Positions 36,885 through 45,696 of a DNA stretch of 64,000 bases are shown piece after piece. Position numbers and translations under genes: made by a program. The stretch's first letter is position 1; each line of letters opens with the position of its first letter. The DNA lies in contig NZ_JYLL01000003.1 in assembly GCF_001439695.1 (NCBI RefSeq), positions 186,001 to 250,000 of the forward strand. The letters are read 5' to 3'. The notes beneath the pieces were generated by a model. The model made no database searches and had not been told where the DNA came from. It was given only the letters and a program-made list of their open reading frames with translations. The DNA is from Pseudomonas veronii. GTDB lineage: Bacteria; Pseudomonadota; Gammaproteobacteria; Pseudomonadales; Pseudomonadaceae.

Positions 36885-37526
36885 ATGACCACCCGCCCCG
36901 CCGCCCCTCGCAAACCCCGCGCCCGCAGCCAGGCCCGGATCGACGCGATCCTCGACGCCGCCCGCACGTTGCTGGCGTCCGAAGGTGTGGCTGGTTTGTC
37001 GATCTACAGCGTGGCCGAGCGCGCACAGATTCCGCCATCGTCGGTGTACCACTTTTTCGCCAGCGTGCCGGCGCTGCTGGAAGCGTTGACCGCCGACGTC
37101 CATGCGGCATTCCGCGCCGCAATCCAGGCGCCCATCGCGCATGATTCACTCAAGTATTGGCGCGACCTGTCTTACATCGTCGAACAGCGCATGCTCACCA
37201 TCTACAGCAACGACGCCGCCGCCCGCCAGCTGATCCTGACCCAGCACGGGCTGACCGAAGTGAATCAGGCCGACCGCCAGCACGATCTGGAGTTGGGTGA
37301 CTTGATGCTGGCCGTATTCAACCGGCATTTCGAAGTGCCAACCCTGCCCGCCGATGTGGACGTGTTCGCGCTGGCGCTGGAATTGAGTGATCGCGTGTAT
37401 GCGCGTTCGGTGCATCAGCATGGGCTGATCACGCCGCGCATGGCCGAGGAAGGCATGCGCGTGTTCGATGCGTATGTGGGGCTTTATCTGCCGGCGTATT
37501 TGCCCAAGCGGGGCGCCACTGTCTGA
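36885..37526 (+). CDS. TetR-family transcriptional regulator
   Basis: A 213-residue TetR-type repressor. The HTH lies at about 18-62: ARIDAILDAARTLLASEGVAGLSIYSVAERAQIPPSSVYHFFASVPALLEAL. The C-terminal ligand domain shows no family-specific signature. It follows the polyamine genes, so a role in amine metabolism is conceivable, but the target is unknown. ATG 36885 is preceded by AGGAGA. It is flanked on both sides by closely related REPINs. Confidence 0.9.
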   Translation: MTTRPAAPRKPRARSQARIDAILDAARTLLASEGVAGLSIYSVAERAQIPPSSVYHFFASVPALLEALTADVHAAFRAAIQAPIAHDSLKYWRDLSYIVEQRMLTIYSNDAAARQLILTQHGLTEVNQADRQHDLELGDLMLAVFNRHFEVPTLPADVDVFALALELSDRVYARSVHQHGLITPRMAEEGMRVFDAYVGLYLPAYLPKRGATV

Positions 37527-37551
37527 TGGATGTGTTGTCTGGCAGGGCCTC

Positions 37552-37691
37552 ATCGGGAGCAAGCTCCCTCCCACATGTGACCGAGTTTTCCTGAAGAAAC
37601 CGGTTCGAATGTGGGAGGGAGCTTGCTCCCACATGTGATCGAGTTTTCCTGAAGAAACCGGTTCGAATGTGGGAGGGAGCTTGCTCCCGAT
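37552..37691. repeat. REPIN with a tandemly duplicated spacer-REP unit
   Basis: After the left REP, a 58-base unit (ACATGTGAYCGAGTTTTCCT..GAAGAAACCGGTTCGAAT plus a REP) occurs twice in a row, starting at 37573 and 37631. The copies differ by one visible base. The result is three REP palindromes instead of two. The spacer is the one found at 36738-36821. Confidence 0.9.
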
Positions 37692-37706
37692 AGCGCCCTC
37701 AAGTGA

Positions 37707-37922
37707 TCACAACTTGGCGATCGACACCTCGGTGGATTTGACGAAGGCAATCACCTCGCTGCCGATCACCAGCTCCAACTCCTTGACCGAACGGGTGGTG
37801 ATCACCGACGTCACGATCCCGGACGCGGTCTGCACGTCGATTTCCGAGAGCACGTCGCCTTCGACGATTTCCTTGACGGTGCCTTTGAACTGGTTACGCA
37901 CGTTGATGGCTTTGATAGTCAT
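37707..37922 (-). CDS. ssuF: Molbindin-like TOBE-domain protein SsuF
   Basis: A 71-residue single TOBE/Mop domain: MTIKAINVRNQFKGTVKEIVEGDVLSEIDVQ, with ITTRSVKELELVIGSEVIAFVKST matching oxyanion-binding molbindins. In Pseudomonas the last gene of ssuEADCBF encodes this small protein and is required for sulfonate use; its exact role is not settled. ATG 37922 has AAGGAAAAA upstream. It lies 28 bases after ssuB. Confidence 0.92.
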   Translation of the reverse strand: MTIKAINVRNQFKGTVKEIVEGDVLSEIDVQTASGIVTSVITTRSVKELELVIGSEVIAFVKSTEVSIAKL

Positions 37923-37950
37923 GTCGTTTTTCCTTCATGGGACAAGTGAG

Positions 37951-38757
37951 TTATTGCGCCCACCGCAATTGCGTAGGCAACGGTGAAACGGGTTCGGGTT
38001 CCGGCGGGGTGCCGGGCAGCGACAGCACACGGTTGAGCACCTGCGCTTCGAGCGCGGCCAGGCGATGCGAGCCTCGGGCGCGTGGACGCGGCAGGTCGAC
38101 AATCAGGTCGAGGCCGATTTCGCCGTCTTCGATCAGGATCACCCGGTCGGCAATGGCCACGGCTTCGCTGACGTCGTGGGTTACCAGCAACACGGTGAAA
38201 CCATGCTTCTGCCAGAGGCTTTCGATCAGTTGCTGCATCTCGATGCGGGTCAACGCATCCAGCGCGCCCAACGGCTCATCGAGCAACAACAGACGCGGCT
38301 GATGAATCAACGCACGCGCCAGGGCCACACGCTGCTTCTGGCCACCGGACAAGGCCGCCGGCCACTCATTCGCACGCTCGGCCAGGCCGACTGCTTCGAG
38401 CGCTTCCAGCGCCTTGGGACGCCAGTTGCCCTTGAGGCCGAGGCCGACGTTGTCGATGATCTTTTTCCACGGCAGCAGACGCGCTTCCTGGAACATCAAC
38501 CGCGTGTCTTCGATCGCCGCGCCAAGCGGCGCGGAGCCGGCCAGCAGCTCACCGCTGCTGGCCTTGTCGAGGCCGGCGAGCAGGCGCAGCAAGGTACTTT
38601 TACCGCAGCCACTGCGGCCGACCACGGCAACGAACTGGCCCGCCGGAATATGCAGGTCGATGCCCTTGAGCACTTCCCGCGCGCCAAAGGCCTTGCGCAA
38701 TTTGCGCACCGCCAGGGGAATCCCCTTCAGCAGGCGCGGAGGTTGTTGAGCGGTCAT
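37951..38757 (-). CDS. ssuB: Aliphatic sulfonate ABC transporter ATPase SsuB
   Basis: A 268-residue ATPase. Walker A is GRSGCGKST (47-55), the signature is [15 protein letters not shown], and Walker B is [12 protein letters not shown]. It powers uptake of alkanesulfonates through SsuC. The start overlaps the ssuC stop by 4 bases. The C-terminus is Pro/Arg-rich without an extra domain, normal for the nitrate/sulfonate/taurine ATPase group. Confidence 0.95.
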   Translation of the reverse strand: MTAQQPPRLLKGIPLAVRKLRKAFGAREVLKGIDLHIPAGQFVAVVGRSGCGKSTLLRLLAGLDKASSGELLAGSAPLGAAIEDTRLMFQEARLLPWKKIIDNVGLGLKGNWRPKALEALEAVGLAERANEWPAALSGGQKQRVALARALIHQPRLLLLDEPLGALDALTRIEMQQLIESLWQKHGFTVLLVTHDVSEAVAIADRVILIEDGEIGLDLIVDLPRPRARGSHRLAALEAQVLNRVLSLPGTPPEPEPVSPLPTQLRWAQ

Positions 38758-39542
38758 GCCGCACCTCCTTTATTCACTTGATAAGCCGGATGCCAGCGCA
38801 GCCACACACGCTCCAGGCCGCGCGCTGCGAGGTCGGCCAGCTTGCCGAGAATCGCGTACATGACGATGGCCAGCACCACCACGTCGGTTTGCAGGAATTC
38901 ACGGGCGTTCATCGCCAGGTAACCGATACCGGAACTGGCCGAAATGGTTTCCGCCACGATCAGCGTCAGCCACATGAAGCCCAGGGCAAAACGCACGCCC
39001 ACCAGGATCGACGGCAGCGCGCCCGGCAGGATCACCTGGCGGAACAGGCTGAAGCCGGACAAGCCGTAGCTGCGCGCCATTTCCACCAGCGCCGGGTCGA
39101 CGTTGCGGATGCCGTGGTAGGTGTTGAGGTAGATCGGGAACAGCGTGCCGAGGGCGACCAGGAAAATCTTCGCGGTCTCGTCAATGCCGAACCACAGGAT
39201 CACCAGCGGGATCAACGCCAGGTGCGGCACGTTGCGGATCATCTGCACCGAGCTGTCCAGCAGGCGCTCGCCCCACGTCGACAGGCCGGTGATAAAGCCC
39301 AGGGCCAGACCGATGCTGCCACCGATCACAAAACCCAGGCCCGCGCGCCAGCCGCTGATGGCCAGGTGCGTCCAGATTTCACCGCTGCGTACCAGGTTGA
39401 CCCCGGCCTCGATCACCGCGCTCGGCGCCGGCAGAATCCGCGTCGACAACCACCCCGCCGACACCGACAACTGCCACACCGCCAACAGCAACACCGGCAG
39501 CACCCAAGGCGCCACGCGATGGCTCAGTTTTTCCACATTCAT
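38754..39542 (-). CDS. ssuC: Aliphatic sulfonate ABC transporter permease SsuC
   Basis: A 262-residue inner-membrane permease with about six helices, the first at [19 protein letters not shown]. The coupling loop is [29 protein letters not shown]. It forms the channel of the sulfonate importer with SsuB and the SsuA receptor. It lies 9 bases after ssuD and overlaps ssuB by 4 bases. Confidence 0.95.
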   Translation of the reverse strand: MNVEKLSHRVAPWVLPVLLLAVWQLSVSAGWLSTRILPAPSAVIEAGVNLVRSGEIWTHLAISGWRAGLGFVIGGSIGLALGFITGLSTWGERLLDSSVQMIRNVPHLALIPLVILWFGIDETAKIFLVALGTLFPIYLNTYHGIRNVDPALVEMARSYGLSGFSLFRQVILPGALPSILVGVRFALGFMWLTLIVAETISASSGIGYLAMNAREFLQTDVVVLAIVMYAILGKLADLAARGLERVWLRWHPAYQVNKGGAA

Positions 39543-39551
39543 GGCGCCACC

Positions 39552-40700
39552 TCAGCTCTGTGACGCCGCTTTGGGAAGGATGTCGTTGGCGACCATCTCG
39601 CCGAACGGGCTCACGTAGCCGGCACTTTTCGGCAACTCGGGGCGTTCGATATCCAGGTGCGGGAACAGCAACTCGGCGACGCGATACGATTCTTCCAGGT
39701 GTGGATAACCGGAGAAGATAAAGGTGTCGATGCCCAGCGCCGCGTATTCCTTGACCCGCGCCGCAACCGTCGGGCCATCGCCCACCAGCGCGGTGCCGGC
39801 CCCGCCGCGCACCAGGCCGACGCCGGCCCACAGGTTGGGGCTGACTTCGAGGTTGTCGCGGCTGCCGCCATGCAAGGCCGCCATGCGCTGCTGGCCGACC
39901 GAATCAAAGCGCGCCAGCGAGGCCTGGGCGCGGGCGATGGTGTCGTCGTCCAGGTGCGAGATCAGTTTGTCGGCGGCTTTCCAGGCTTCATCGTTGGTTT
40001 CGCGCACGATCACATGCAGACGAATACCGAAGCGCACCGTGCGCCCGAGTTTCGCGGCCTTGGCCCGCACCTGTTCGATTTTTTCCGCAACCGCGGCCGG
40101 TGGCTCGCCCCAGGTCAGCACCATGTCCACCTGTTCGGCCGCCAGGTCCTGCGCGGCTTCGGAAGAGCCGCCGAAGTACAGCGGCGGACGCGGTTGCTGG
40201 ATCGGCGGGTAAAGCAGTTTGGCGCCTTTGACGCTGATGTGTTCGCCGTCGTAATCCACGGTTTCGCCTTCCAGCACACGACGCCAGATGCGGGTGAACT
40301 CCACCGAGGCCTGGTAGCGTTCTTCGTGGCTGAGGAACAGACCGTCGCCGGCCAATTCTTCCGGGTCACCGCCGGTCACCAGGTTGAACAGCGCACGGCC
40401 GCCGGACAGGCGATCGAGGGTCGCGGCCTGACGCGCGGCCACCGTCGGCGAAATGATCCCGGGGCGCAGCGCGACCAGGAACTTCAGACGCTGGGTCACC
40501 GGGATCAGCGAAGCGGCCACCAGCCACGAGTCTTCGCAGGAACGCCCGGTGGGGATCAGCACCCCGCCGAAGCCAAGGCGGTCGGCCGCCTGGGCCACTT
40601 GCTGCAGATAACCGTGGTCGACGGCGCGAGCGCCTTCGGCGGTGCCAAGGTAATGACCGTCGCCGTGGGTAGGCAGGAACCAGAAAATAGTGAGGCTCAT
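39552..40700 (-). CDS. ssuD: FMNH2-dependent alkanesulfonate monooxygenase SsuD
   Basis: A 382-residue flavin-dependent monooxygenase of the bacterial-luciferase fold. It cleaves alkanesulfonates to aldehydes and sulfite using FMNH2 from SsuE. Recognisable parts are [20 protein letters not shown] at the N-terminus, [34 protein letters not shown], and [21 protein letters not shown]. The length matches E. coli SsuD (381). It is central in the ssuEADCBF unit, 25 bases after ssuA. Confidence 0.97.
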   Translation of the reverse strand: MSLTIFWFLPTHGDGHYLGTAEGARAVDHGYLQQVAQAADRLGFGGVLIPTGRSCEDSWLVAASLIPVTQRLKFLVALRPGIISPTVAARQAATLDRLSGGRALFNLVTGGDPEELAGDGLFLSHEERYQASVEFTRIWRRVLEGETVDYDGEHISVKGAKLLYPPIQQPRPPLYFGGSSEAAQDLAAEQVDMVLTWGEPPAAVAEKIEQVRAKAAKLGRTVRFGIRLHVIVRETNDEAWKAADKLISHLDDDTIARAQASLARFDSVGQQRMAALHGGSRDNLEVSPNLWAGVGLVRGGAGTALVGDGPTVAARVKEYAALGIDTFIFSGYPHLEESYRVAELLFPHLDIERPELPKSAGYVSPFGEMVANDILPKAASQS

Positions 40701-40725
40701 GGAGTTGTCTCCTGAAGAAGTCGGA

Positions 40726-41694
40726 TTACGGCGCGTTGGCCACGGCGGCAGGTGGAGTCCAGATCACGTCCTTGATGCTCAAGGGTTTGGGGATCAATTT
40801 GAGTTGGTAGAAGCTGTCGGCAATCTTCTGCTGCGCGGCTACCACCGCCGGGGTCAGGAACAGCGCGCCATAGCCCTGGCGTTTCACCGAGGTCAGGGTG
40901 ATGTCAGCCGGCAGGCCGAGCAGCGGCGCGACCTGTTCGGTGACTTGCTGCGGGTTGGCCTTGGACCACTCGCCCACCGCGCGCACTTCTTCCACCAGCG
41001 CCTTGATCACTTCGGGGTGTTTTTCGGCGTAGGGCCTGGTGGCCAGGTAGAACTGGTGGTTGTCGGCAATCCCGCTGCCGTCACGCAAGGTGCGGGCTTG
41101 CAGTTGTTTCTCGGCGGCGGCCTGGTACGGGTCCCAGATGACCCAGGCGTCTACGCTGCCACGCTCGAACGCGGCACGCGCATCGGCGGGCGGCAGGAAC
41201 ACGGTCTGCACATCGGTGTATTTCAGGCCGGCATCTTCCAGGGCCCGCACCAGCAGGTAGTGAACGTTGGAGCCCTTGTTGAGCACGACTTTCTTGCCCT
41301 TGAGCTCGGCCACCGATTTGATCGGCGAGTCTTTCGGCACCAGGATCGCTTCACTGGTCGGCGCCGGCGGTTCGTAGGCCACGTAGAGCAGATCGGCACC
41401 GGCGGCCTGGGCGAATACCGGCGGGGTTTCGCCAGTGACGCCGAAGTCGATCGAGCCGACATTCAGGCCTTCGAGCAATTGCGGGCCGCCCGGGAACTCG
41501 GTCCACTGCACCTGCACACCGTCGGCGGCCAGGCGCTTTTCCAGGGTGCCCTTGGCCTTGAGCAGCACCAGGGTGCCGTATTTCTGATAGCCGATCCGCA
41601 GGGTTTCGGCAGCGTGGGCTTGAACAATGGCGCCGAAGGACACAGCCGCAGCAAACAGTGCGACCAGACCACGACGCAAGATGACAGTGAGCAT
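40726..41694 (-). CDS. ssuA: Periplasmic aliphatic sulfonate-binding protein SsuA
   Basis: A 322-residue receptor with a signal peptide ([22 protein letters not shown]). The typical segments are [52 protein letters not shown] and [15 protein letters not shown]. It binds alkanesulfonates in the periplasm. It lies 93 bases downstream of ssuE. Confidence 0.95.
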   Translation of the reverse strand: MLTVILRRGLVALFAAAVSFGAIVQAHAAETLRIGYQKYGTLVLLKAKGTLEKRLAADGVQVQWTEFPGGPQLLEGLNVGSIDFGVTGETPPVFAQAAGADLLYVAYEPPAPTSEAILVPKDSPIKSVAELKGKKVVLNKGSNVHYLLVRALEDAGLKYTDVQTVFLPPADARAAFERGSVDAWVIWDPYQAAAEKQLQARTLRDGSGIADNHQFYLATRPYAEKHPEVIKALVEEVRAVGEWSKANPQQVTEQVAPLLGLPADITLTSVKRQGYGALFLTPAVVAAQQKIADSFYQLKLIPKPLSIKDVIWTPPAAVANAP

Positions 41695-41787
41695 GGCGCT
41701 CTCTCCAAAAATGCGATTGGGGGGTTGGCTGCACCTGCTTGGCCGTTGGCGGCTGAGTAAGGTGAGTACTTCGTGAATCGGTAAGGC

Positions 41788-42381
41788 TTAAATGCTCCAG
41801 CGAGCACTCAACAAACGTTCATTCAACACATGCGGGTCCAGCGGTTTCGGGCGACGGGCCATGGCGGCGTAGAAAGTTTCCAGAGCCTCGCTCAAGCGTT
41901 GTTCGAGGACCGGCACCAGTTGCGCCTGGGCACTGCCCTCGCCGTAAGCGATCTGGCTGTCTTCGGCAAAGATCCCGTGGAGCAATTCCTGGGCTTTGAG
42001 CGCCGACAGCACCGGCTTCAATGCGTAGTCCACCGCCAGCATGTGGGCGATGCTGCCGCCGGTGGCGATGGGCAATACCACCTTGTGGGCCAGGGCGCGT
42101 TCGGGCAGCAGGTCGAGCACGGTTTTCAGCGCGCCCGAGAACGAGGCCTTGTACACCGGCGTGGCGATCACCAGGCCGTCGGCATTGGCCACTTGTTGCA
42201 ACAAGTCGATGACTTTGGGGCTGTCGAAGCGCGCATGCAGCAAGTCTTCGGCCGGGAAGTCCCGTATCTGATAACTCACCACTTCCACGCCCTGCTGTTG
42301 CAGCCACTGACGGGTTTTATCCAGCAAGACCCCGGAGCGGGAACGCTGACTGGGACTGCCTCCAAGTGTTACGACCAGCAT
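41788..42381 (-). CDS. ssuE: NAD(P)H-dependent FMN reductase SsuE
   Basis: A 197-residue flavodoxin-fold reductase that supplies FMNH2 to SsuD. Motifs are [21 protein letters not shown] (phosphate loop) and [28 protein letters not shown] 42381 is preceded by AAAGGAA and gives the usual length; the longer ORF adds 23 residues. It is the first gene of the sulfonate operon, so sulfur-dependent control should act just upstream. Confidence 0.95.
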   Translation of the reverse strand: MLVVTLGGSPSQRSRSGVLLDKTRQWLQQQGVEVVSYQIRDFPAEDLLHARFDSPKVIDLLQQVANADGLVIATPVYKASFSGALKTVLDLLPERALAHKVVLPIATGGSIAHMLAVDYALKPVLSALKAQELLHGIFAEDSQIAYGEGSAQAQLVPVLEQRLSEALETFYAAMARRPKPLDPHVLNERLLSARWSI

Positions 42382-42456
42382 GTAGGAAATTCCTTTAGCA
42401 AGTGTCGGCGGTTCGCTGTGTGGCGATGGCGCCAAGATGGAACAGACCATATCAGC

Positions 42457-42514
42457 AGATTTATATATCCATAAATCTTATTTTTTCATTTGTTTATTCC
42501 TTAAAAGAATAAAC
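42457..42514. promoter_or_regulatory. Two AT-rich perfect inverted repeats upstream of ssuE
   Basis: AGATTTAT-N6-ATAAATCT (42457-42478) and GTTTATTC-N7-GAATAAAC (42492-42514) lie 76-133 bases before the ssuE start. Both are perfect dyads in an otherwise GC-rich genome. They are good candidate operators for a sulfur-limitation regulator; the protein is not identified. Confidence 0.5.
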
Positions 42515-42534
42515 CATCCATCAATCGCCAGGCG

Positions 42535-42562
42535 AAAAAAAAGGCCGTCGAAACGGCCTCAA
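42535..42562 (-). terminator. Rho-independent terminator (lsfA direction)
   Basis: On the minus strand, GGCCGT-TTCG-ACGGCC is followed by a run of eight T. It terminates leftward transcription coming from lsfA, after the REPIN at 42595-42695, and isolates the ssuE promoter region. Confidence 0.85.
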
Positions 42563-42594
42563 AACCCCTGCCATGTGAGTACACAGCGTCTATC

Positions 42595-42695
42595 TGTAGG
42601 AGCGAGCCTGCTCGCGAAAACCGTCAACGATGACGCAGGCTTTCTGGATGTCCGCAGTAACCGCGCATGCTTCGCGAGCAAGCTCGCTCCTACAG
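42595..42695. repeat. REPIN (GTAGGAGCGAGC family)
   Basis: Inverted REPs at 42595-42618 and 42671-42695 are separated by a spacer with ACGATGACGC, as in the copy at 4381. It lies between the lsfA stop codon and its terminator. Confidence 0.9.
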
Positions 42696-42700
42696 GTAAT

Positions 42701-43339
42701 TCAGCGATTGGGTTGCGGTGTCAGCCGCAGATACGGCTTCACCGCCCGGTACCCTTTGGGAAAGCGTTTCTTGATTTCTTCCTCGTCCTTGAGCGACGGC
42801 ACGATCACCACTTCATCGCCGTCCTGCCAGTTGGCGGGCGTGGCAACTTTGTAGTTGTCGGTCAGTTGCAACGAGTCGATGACCCGCAGGATTTCGTGGA
42901 AGTTGCGCCCGGTGCTGGCTGGGTAGGTGATCGTCAGGCGGATTTTCTTGTGCGGGTCGATCACGAACAAGGAACGCACGGTGAGGGTGTCACTGGCGTT
43001 CGGATGGATCAGGTCGTAGAGGTCCGAGACCTTGCGGTCGGCGTCGGCCAGGATCGGGAAGTTGACGACCGTGTTCTGGGTTTCGTTGATGTCTTCGATC
43101 CACTTGAGGTGCGAGTCCACCGGGTCTACCGACAGGGCGATGGCCTTGACGCCACGCTTGGCGAATTCGTCCTTGAGCTTGGCGGTGAAGCCCAGCTCGG
43201 TGGTGCATACCGGCGTGAAGTCCGCCGGGTGGGAAAACAGCACACCCCAGCTGTCGCCCAGCCACTCGTGGAAACGAATCTTGCCGGCGCTGGAATCCTG
43301 TTCGAAGTCGGGGGCGATGTCGCCCAGTCTTAGGCTCAT
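42701..43339 (-). CDS. lsfA: 1-Cys peroxiredoxin LsfA (Prx6 type)
   Basis: A 212-residue thiol peroxidase with the peroxidatic Cys in SHPADFTPVCTTELG (C45), and the Prx6-type C-terminal domain (PSLKDEEEIKKRFPKGYRAVKPYLRLT). In Pseudomonas LsfA is induced by sulfate starvation and oxidative stress, and its gene neighbours ssu, as here. ATG 43339 is preceded by AGGAGCCACACC. Confidence 0.95.
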   Translation of the reverse strand: MSLRLGDIAPDFEQDSSAGKIRFHEWLGDSWGVLFSHPADFTPVCTTELGFTAKLKDEFAKRGVKAIALSVDPVDSHLKWIEDINETQNTVVNFPILADADRKVSDLYDLIHPNASDTLTVRSLFVIDPHKKIRLTITYPASTGRNFHEILRVIDSLQLTDNYKVATPANWQDGDEVVIVPSLKDEEEIKKRFPKGYRAVKPYLRLTPQPNR

Positions 43340-43390
43340 GGTGTGGCTCCTGATGAGTGCTTATGGAGCCCACTGTGCATGGATTACGGA

Positions 43391-43420
43391 TTATTTAAAA
43401 AGAATAAATATCGATTTATT
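43391..43420. promoter_or_regulatory. AT-rich inverted repeats upstream of lsfA
   Basis: TTATT-N7-AATAA (43391-43407) overlaps AATAAAT-N4-ATTTATT (43403-43420), 52-81 bases before the lsfA start. The first repeats the TTATT-N7-AATAA core of the second ssuE-side dyad, suggesting one regulator for both. The rest of 43421-43575 shows nothing else. Confidence 0.45.
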
Positions 43421-43575
43421 TAGACGATATAGGAATATTAAAAATGTGTTCACTGGACCTTGAAACAGGCGAGAGTCAACATTCCGTCCAAGGTTCGAGA
43501 AGGCCTTGAGACGCTGTAAAAAGAGGGGTTCAGGAAGGGCTTGCGGGGGTTGAGCCCGACTTGAAAAGCAAGACA

Positions 43576-43602
43576 CCTTGCCCGGCATTGCGCCGGGCAA
43601 GG
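43576..43602 (-). terminator. Terminator hairpin after the OprD-family porin gene
   Basis: Perfect 11-base arms CCTTGCCCGGC / GCCGGGCAAGG with a 5-base loop start 11 bases after the porin stop codon. The T-run is weak, so termination may be partial. Confidence 0.7.
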
Positions 43603-43612
43603 TTTTACAGGC

Positions 43613-44962
43613 TTACAACAGTGGGATCGAGTAGCTGACGATCAGGCGGTTTTCGTCCTGGTCGCGAGTCGCAACGTCGGTGCGCCACATAGCGTTTTTC
43701 CAGGCAACACCGAGGTTTTTCAGTGGGCCTTGTGGAATAACGTAAGCCAGGCTGATGTCACGTTCCCATTCAGACTTGTCACCAGTGGTGGTCTGAATGT
43801 TGGTGCCTTTCAGGTAAACCACACCCGCGGTCAGGCCAGGCACACCCACTTGGGCGAAGTCATAAGCGTAACGCGCTTGCCAGGTACGCTCGCCGGCACG
43901 GGCGAACTTCTGGATTTGCATGTCGGTAGTGATGCTGGCCGACGAACCGTCACCTTGGTTCAGCCAAGGGAAGTCACTGTCACCCTTGGTGTACTGATAA
44001 CCGCCACCGAAGGTGTGGCCGCTGACCGAGTACAGTGCCAGGTAGCTGTACAGGTCGTTGTCGACCTTACCGCTGGTAACCGGCTTGGCGCCATCGTTGT
44101 AGTAACCGCTGGTGTAGTACGCAGAGTTGTTAGCGTTCTCACCGTTGTCGCGGCTGCGGTAGTAGCGCAGGTCACTTTTCAGCACGCCCGGGCCGATTGC
44201 CCAGTTGTGTACCAGGCCCAGGAAGTTCTGGGAGTAGAAATCTTTCAGCTCGCCGAAGTAGTACGAAGCGGTCAGATCCTTGGTGATCTTGTAGTCGGCA
44301 CCGGCGTAGTAGAACTTGTTGCTGAATTTGCCGGTGTCATAGTTGGAGCTTTTGTTCGCGCCAGCAATCGACAGGTTTTCGTTGTTGCTGGAGTTACGGC
44401 CCTTGGCCGACTCGATTTGACCAGCGGTCAGAGTCAAGTCTTTGATTTCGTTAGAAACGATCTCGCCGCCCTGGAAGGTCTGAGGCAACAGGCGACCGTC
44501 GTTGGTCTTGATCACCGGGTTGTTTGGCTGCAGGGTGCCCAATTTTGCCACGGTCTGGGAAATCTTGATCTTACCGGTCAGACCCAGGCTAGCGTAGTCG
44601 TCGACAGCCTTGTTGCCGTCGCTTGGGAAGACGGTGCCGCCGGACGCAGTGCCGGTGTAGTTGCCGTGGTCTGCGCGGCTGGAGTCCAGACGCAGGCCGT
44701 ACAGGCCAATGGCGTCAACGCCGAACTGAACGGTACCTTGGGTGAAACCCGAGATGAAACGCAGATCGAAGCCTTGGCCCCATTCGGCGTTCTTGCTACG
44801 GGTGTTCGAGGTAGACGATGGCTGGCCATCACGGTTGTCAGTGTTGATGTAGAAGTTACGCAGGCCCAGTGTGGCCTTACTGTCTTCGATAAAACCGGCG
44901 GCGCCTGCATGCTGGGCGATTGCCCCGAGTGCTACAGCCAATGCCAAGGTGGACTTCTTCAT
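43613..44962 (-). CDS. OprD-family outer-membrane porin
   Basis: 449 residues with a signal peptide (KKSTLALAVALGAIAQHAGA) and many short amphipathic strands. The OprD-family opening is AAGFIEDSKATLGLRNFYIN with WGQGFDLRFISGFTQGTVQFGVDAIGLYGLRLD. LPQTFQGGEI and the C-terminal IVSYSIPLL follow. These 18-stranded barrels take up amino acids or small organic acids; specificity cannot be assigned. The neighbours (lsfA, argA) do not point to a substrate. Confidence 0.93.
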   Translation of the reverse strand: MKKSTLALAVALGAIAQHAGAAGFIEDSKATLGLRNFYINTDNRDGQPSSTSNTRSKNAEWGQGFDLRFISGFTQGTVQFGVDAIGLYGLRLDSSRADHGNYTGTASGGTVFPSDGNKAVDDYASLGLTGKIKISQTVAKLGTLQPNNPVIKTNDGRLLPQTFQGGEIVSNEIKDLTLTAGQIESAKGRNSSNNENLSIAGANKSSNYDTGKFSNKFYYAGADYKITKDLTASYYFGELKDFYSQNFLGLVHNWAIGPGVLKSDLRYYRSRDNGENANNSAYYTSGYYNDGAKPVTSGKVDNDLYSYLALYSVSGHTFGGGYQYTKGDSDFPWLNQGDGSSASITTDMQIQKFARAGERTWQARYAYDFAQVGVPGLTAGVVYLKGTNIQTTTGDKSEWERDISLAYVIPQGPLKNLGVAWKNAMWRTDVATRDQDENRLIVSYSIPLL

Positions 44963-45509
44963 GTACCGCTCCTCTCATTTCTAATTTTTGTATTTCTTTG
45001 GTCTCAGGTCTAACGCCGGAGATCCACAGATGCGCGATTAGCGCCAGATAGTGACCGCCAAGTCAATCGTAACCTTGTGTGTCTACTACCTTCGTCTAAT
45101 CGCAGTTTGTTTGGTCCTTGCAGGGTAATGAATTTTTCATACACCCAAAAAGAATTATTTCATTCTTTTTCATATGCTTTTGGAATAAGTCTCTGCATAA
45201 AGCAAGACGCGTCAGCATAGACGAACCTTTGCACAAGCTAATTCCTAAAAGGCATTTCTTGATCGCTTTTTAGATCTTTTTAGCTGAACGCACCGTCACA
45301 TACGTCACCCAGGATCAAAAAGGCGACGCCATCATGGCCAAACGCCCATCTTCCCGTCAATTTGTTACAGTTTTTGTATCGCTAATATTTCATGCCGGCC
45401 TGAGAGCCGCTGATCGAGCCGTCTGGCAGCGAAAGCTTCGCGCAATTTATCCCTCTACGCCTTGATCGTATCGGCTCAAAATCAAGAATCCTTAAACTTT
45501 AGTAGGGGG
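44963..45509. other. Intergenic region upstream of the porin
   Basis: No gene is supported here. The porin RBS region (GAGGAGCGGTAC) ends at 44962. The one clear element is an AT-rich dyad, AAAAAGAAT-N6-ATTCTTTTT (45147-45170), 185 bases from the porin start, which could be an operator. The base composition is AT-richer than the neighbours, as expected for a regulated promoter. Confidence 0.5.
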
Positions 45510-45675
45510 CACGGGTGGCACGATGACGCACCCCGGGGTTTGATCGGCCACGTCATCGCTACGCCCTTCGCCCGTGGGACGTACCGATCTTCGAAGTGAC
45601 GAGCTGGTTTGGCGGCGAACGCATCACCTCGGGTTAACGCAACGACCGAGGCCTGCATCGCAGGCAAACCAGCTC
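45510..45675. ncRNA. Candidate structured RNA region between the porin gene and argA
   Basis: Two foldable blocks lie side by side. The first (45510-45576) pairs CACGGG with CCCGTG and CGATGACG with CGTCATCG around a CCCCGGGG centre. The second (45601-45675) closes with 11-base perfect arms GAGCTGGTTTG / CAAACCAGCTC and holds two inner hairpins: CCTCGG/CCGAGG (45627-45651) and GCCTGC/GCAGGC (45651-45665). No protein-coding gene is convincing. It could be an sRNA, a 3' structure of argA, or a repeat; the strand is undecided. Confidence 0.35.
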
Positions 45676-45696
45676 AGAGGCTGGGAGGGCGGGGTA

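Noticed and set aside
37552..37691. A short CRISPR-like array
   Set aside because: The repeats are REP palindromes with an identical spacer and only two full units; no cas genes are near.
43391..43600. A 69-codon minus-strand ORF between the porin gene and lsfA
   Set aside because: It overlaps the porin terminator hairpin, starts in the AT-rich operator region and resembles no family.
45482..45667. A 61-codon minus-strand ORF
   Set aside because: It coincides with the strongly paired blocks at 45510-45675, has no ribosome site or recognisable family, and its sequence is explained by the inverted repeats.
45601..45675. A possible tRNA-like cloverleaf of 75 bases
   Set aside because: The closing stem has 11 rather than 7 base pairs, and no T-loop consensus, anticodon loop or 3' CCA context is present.
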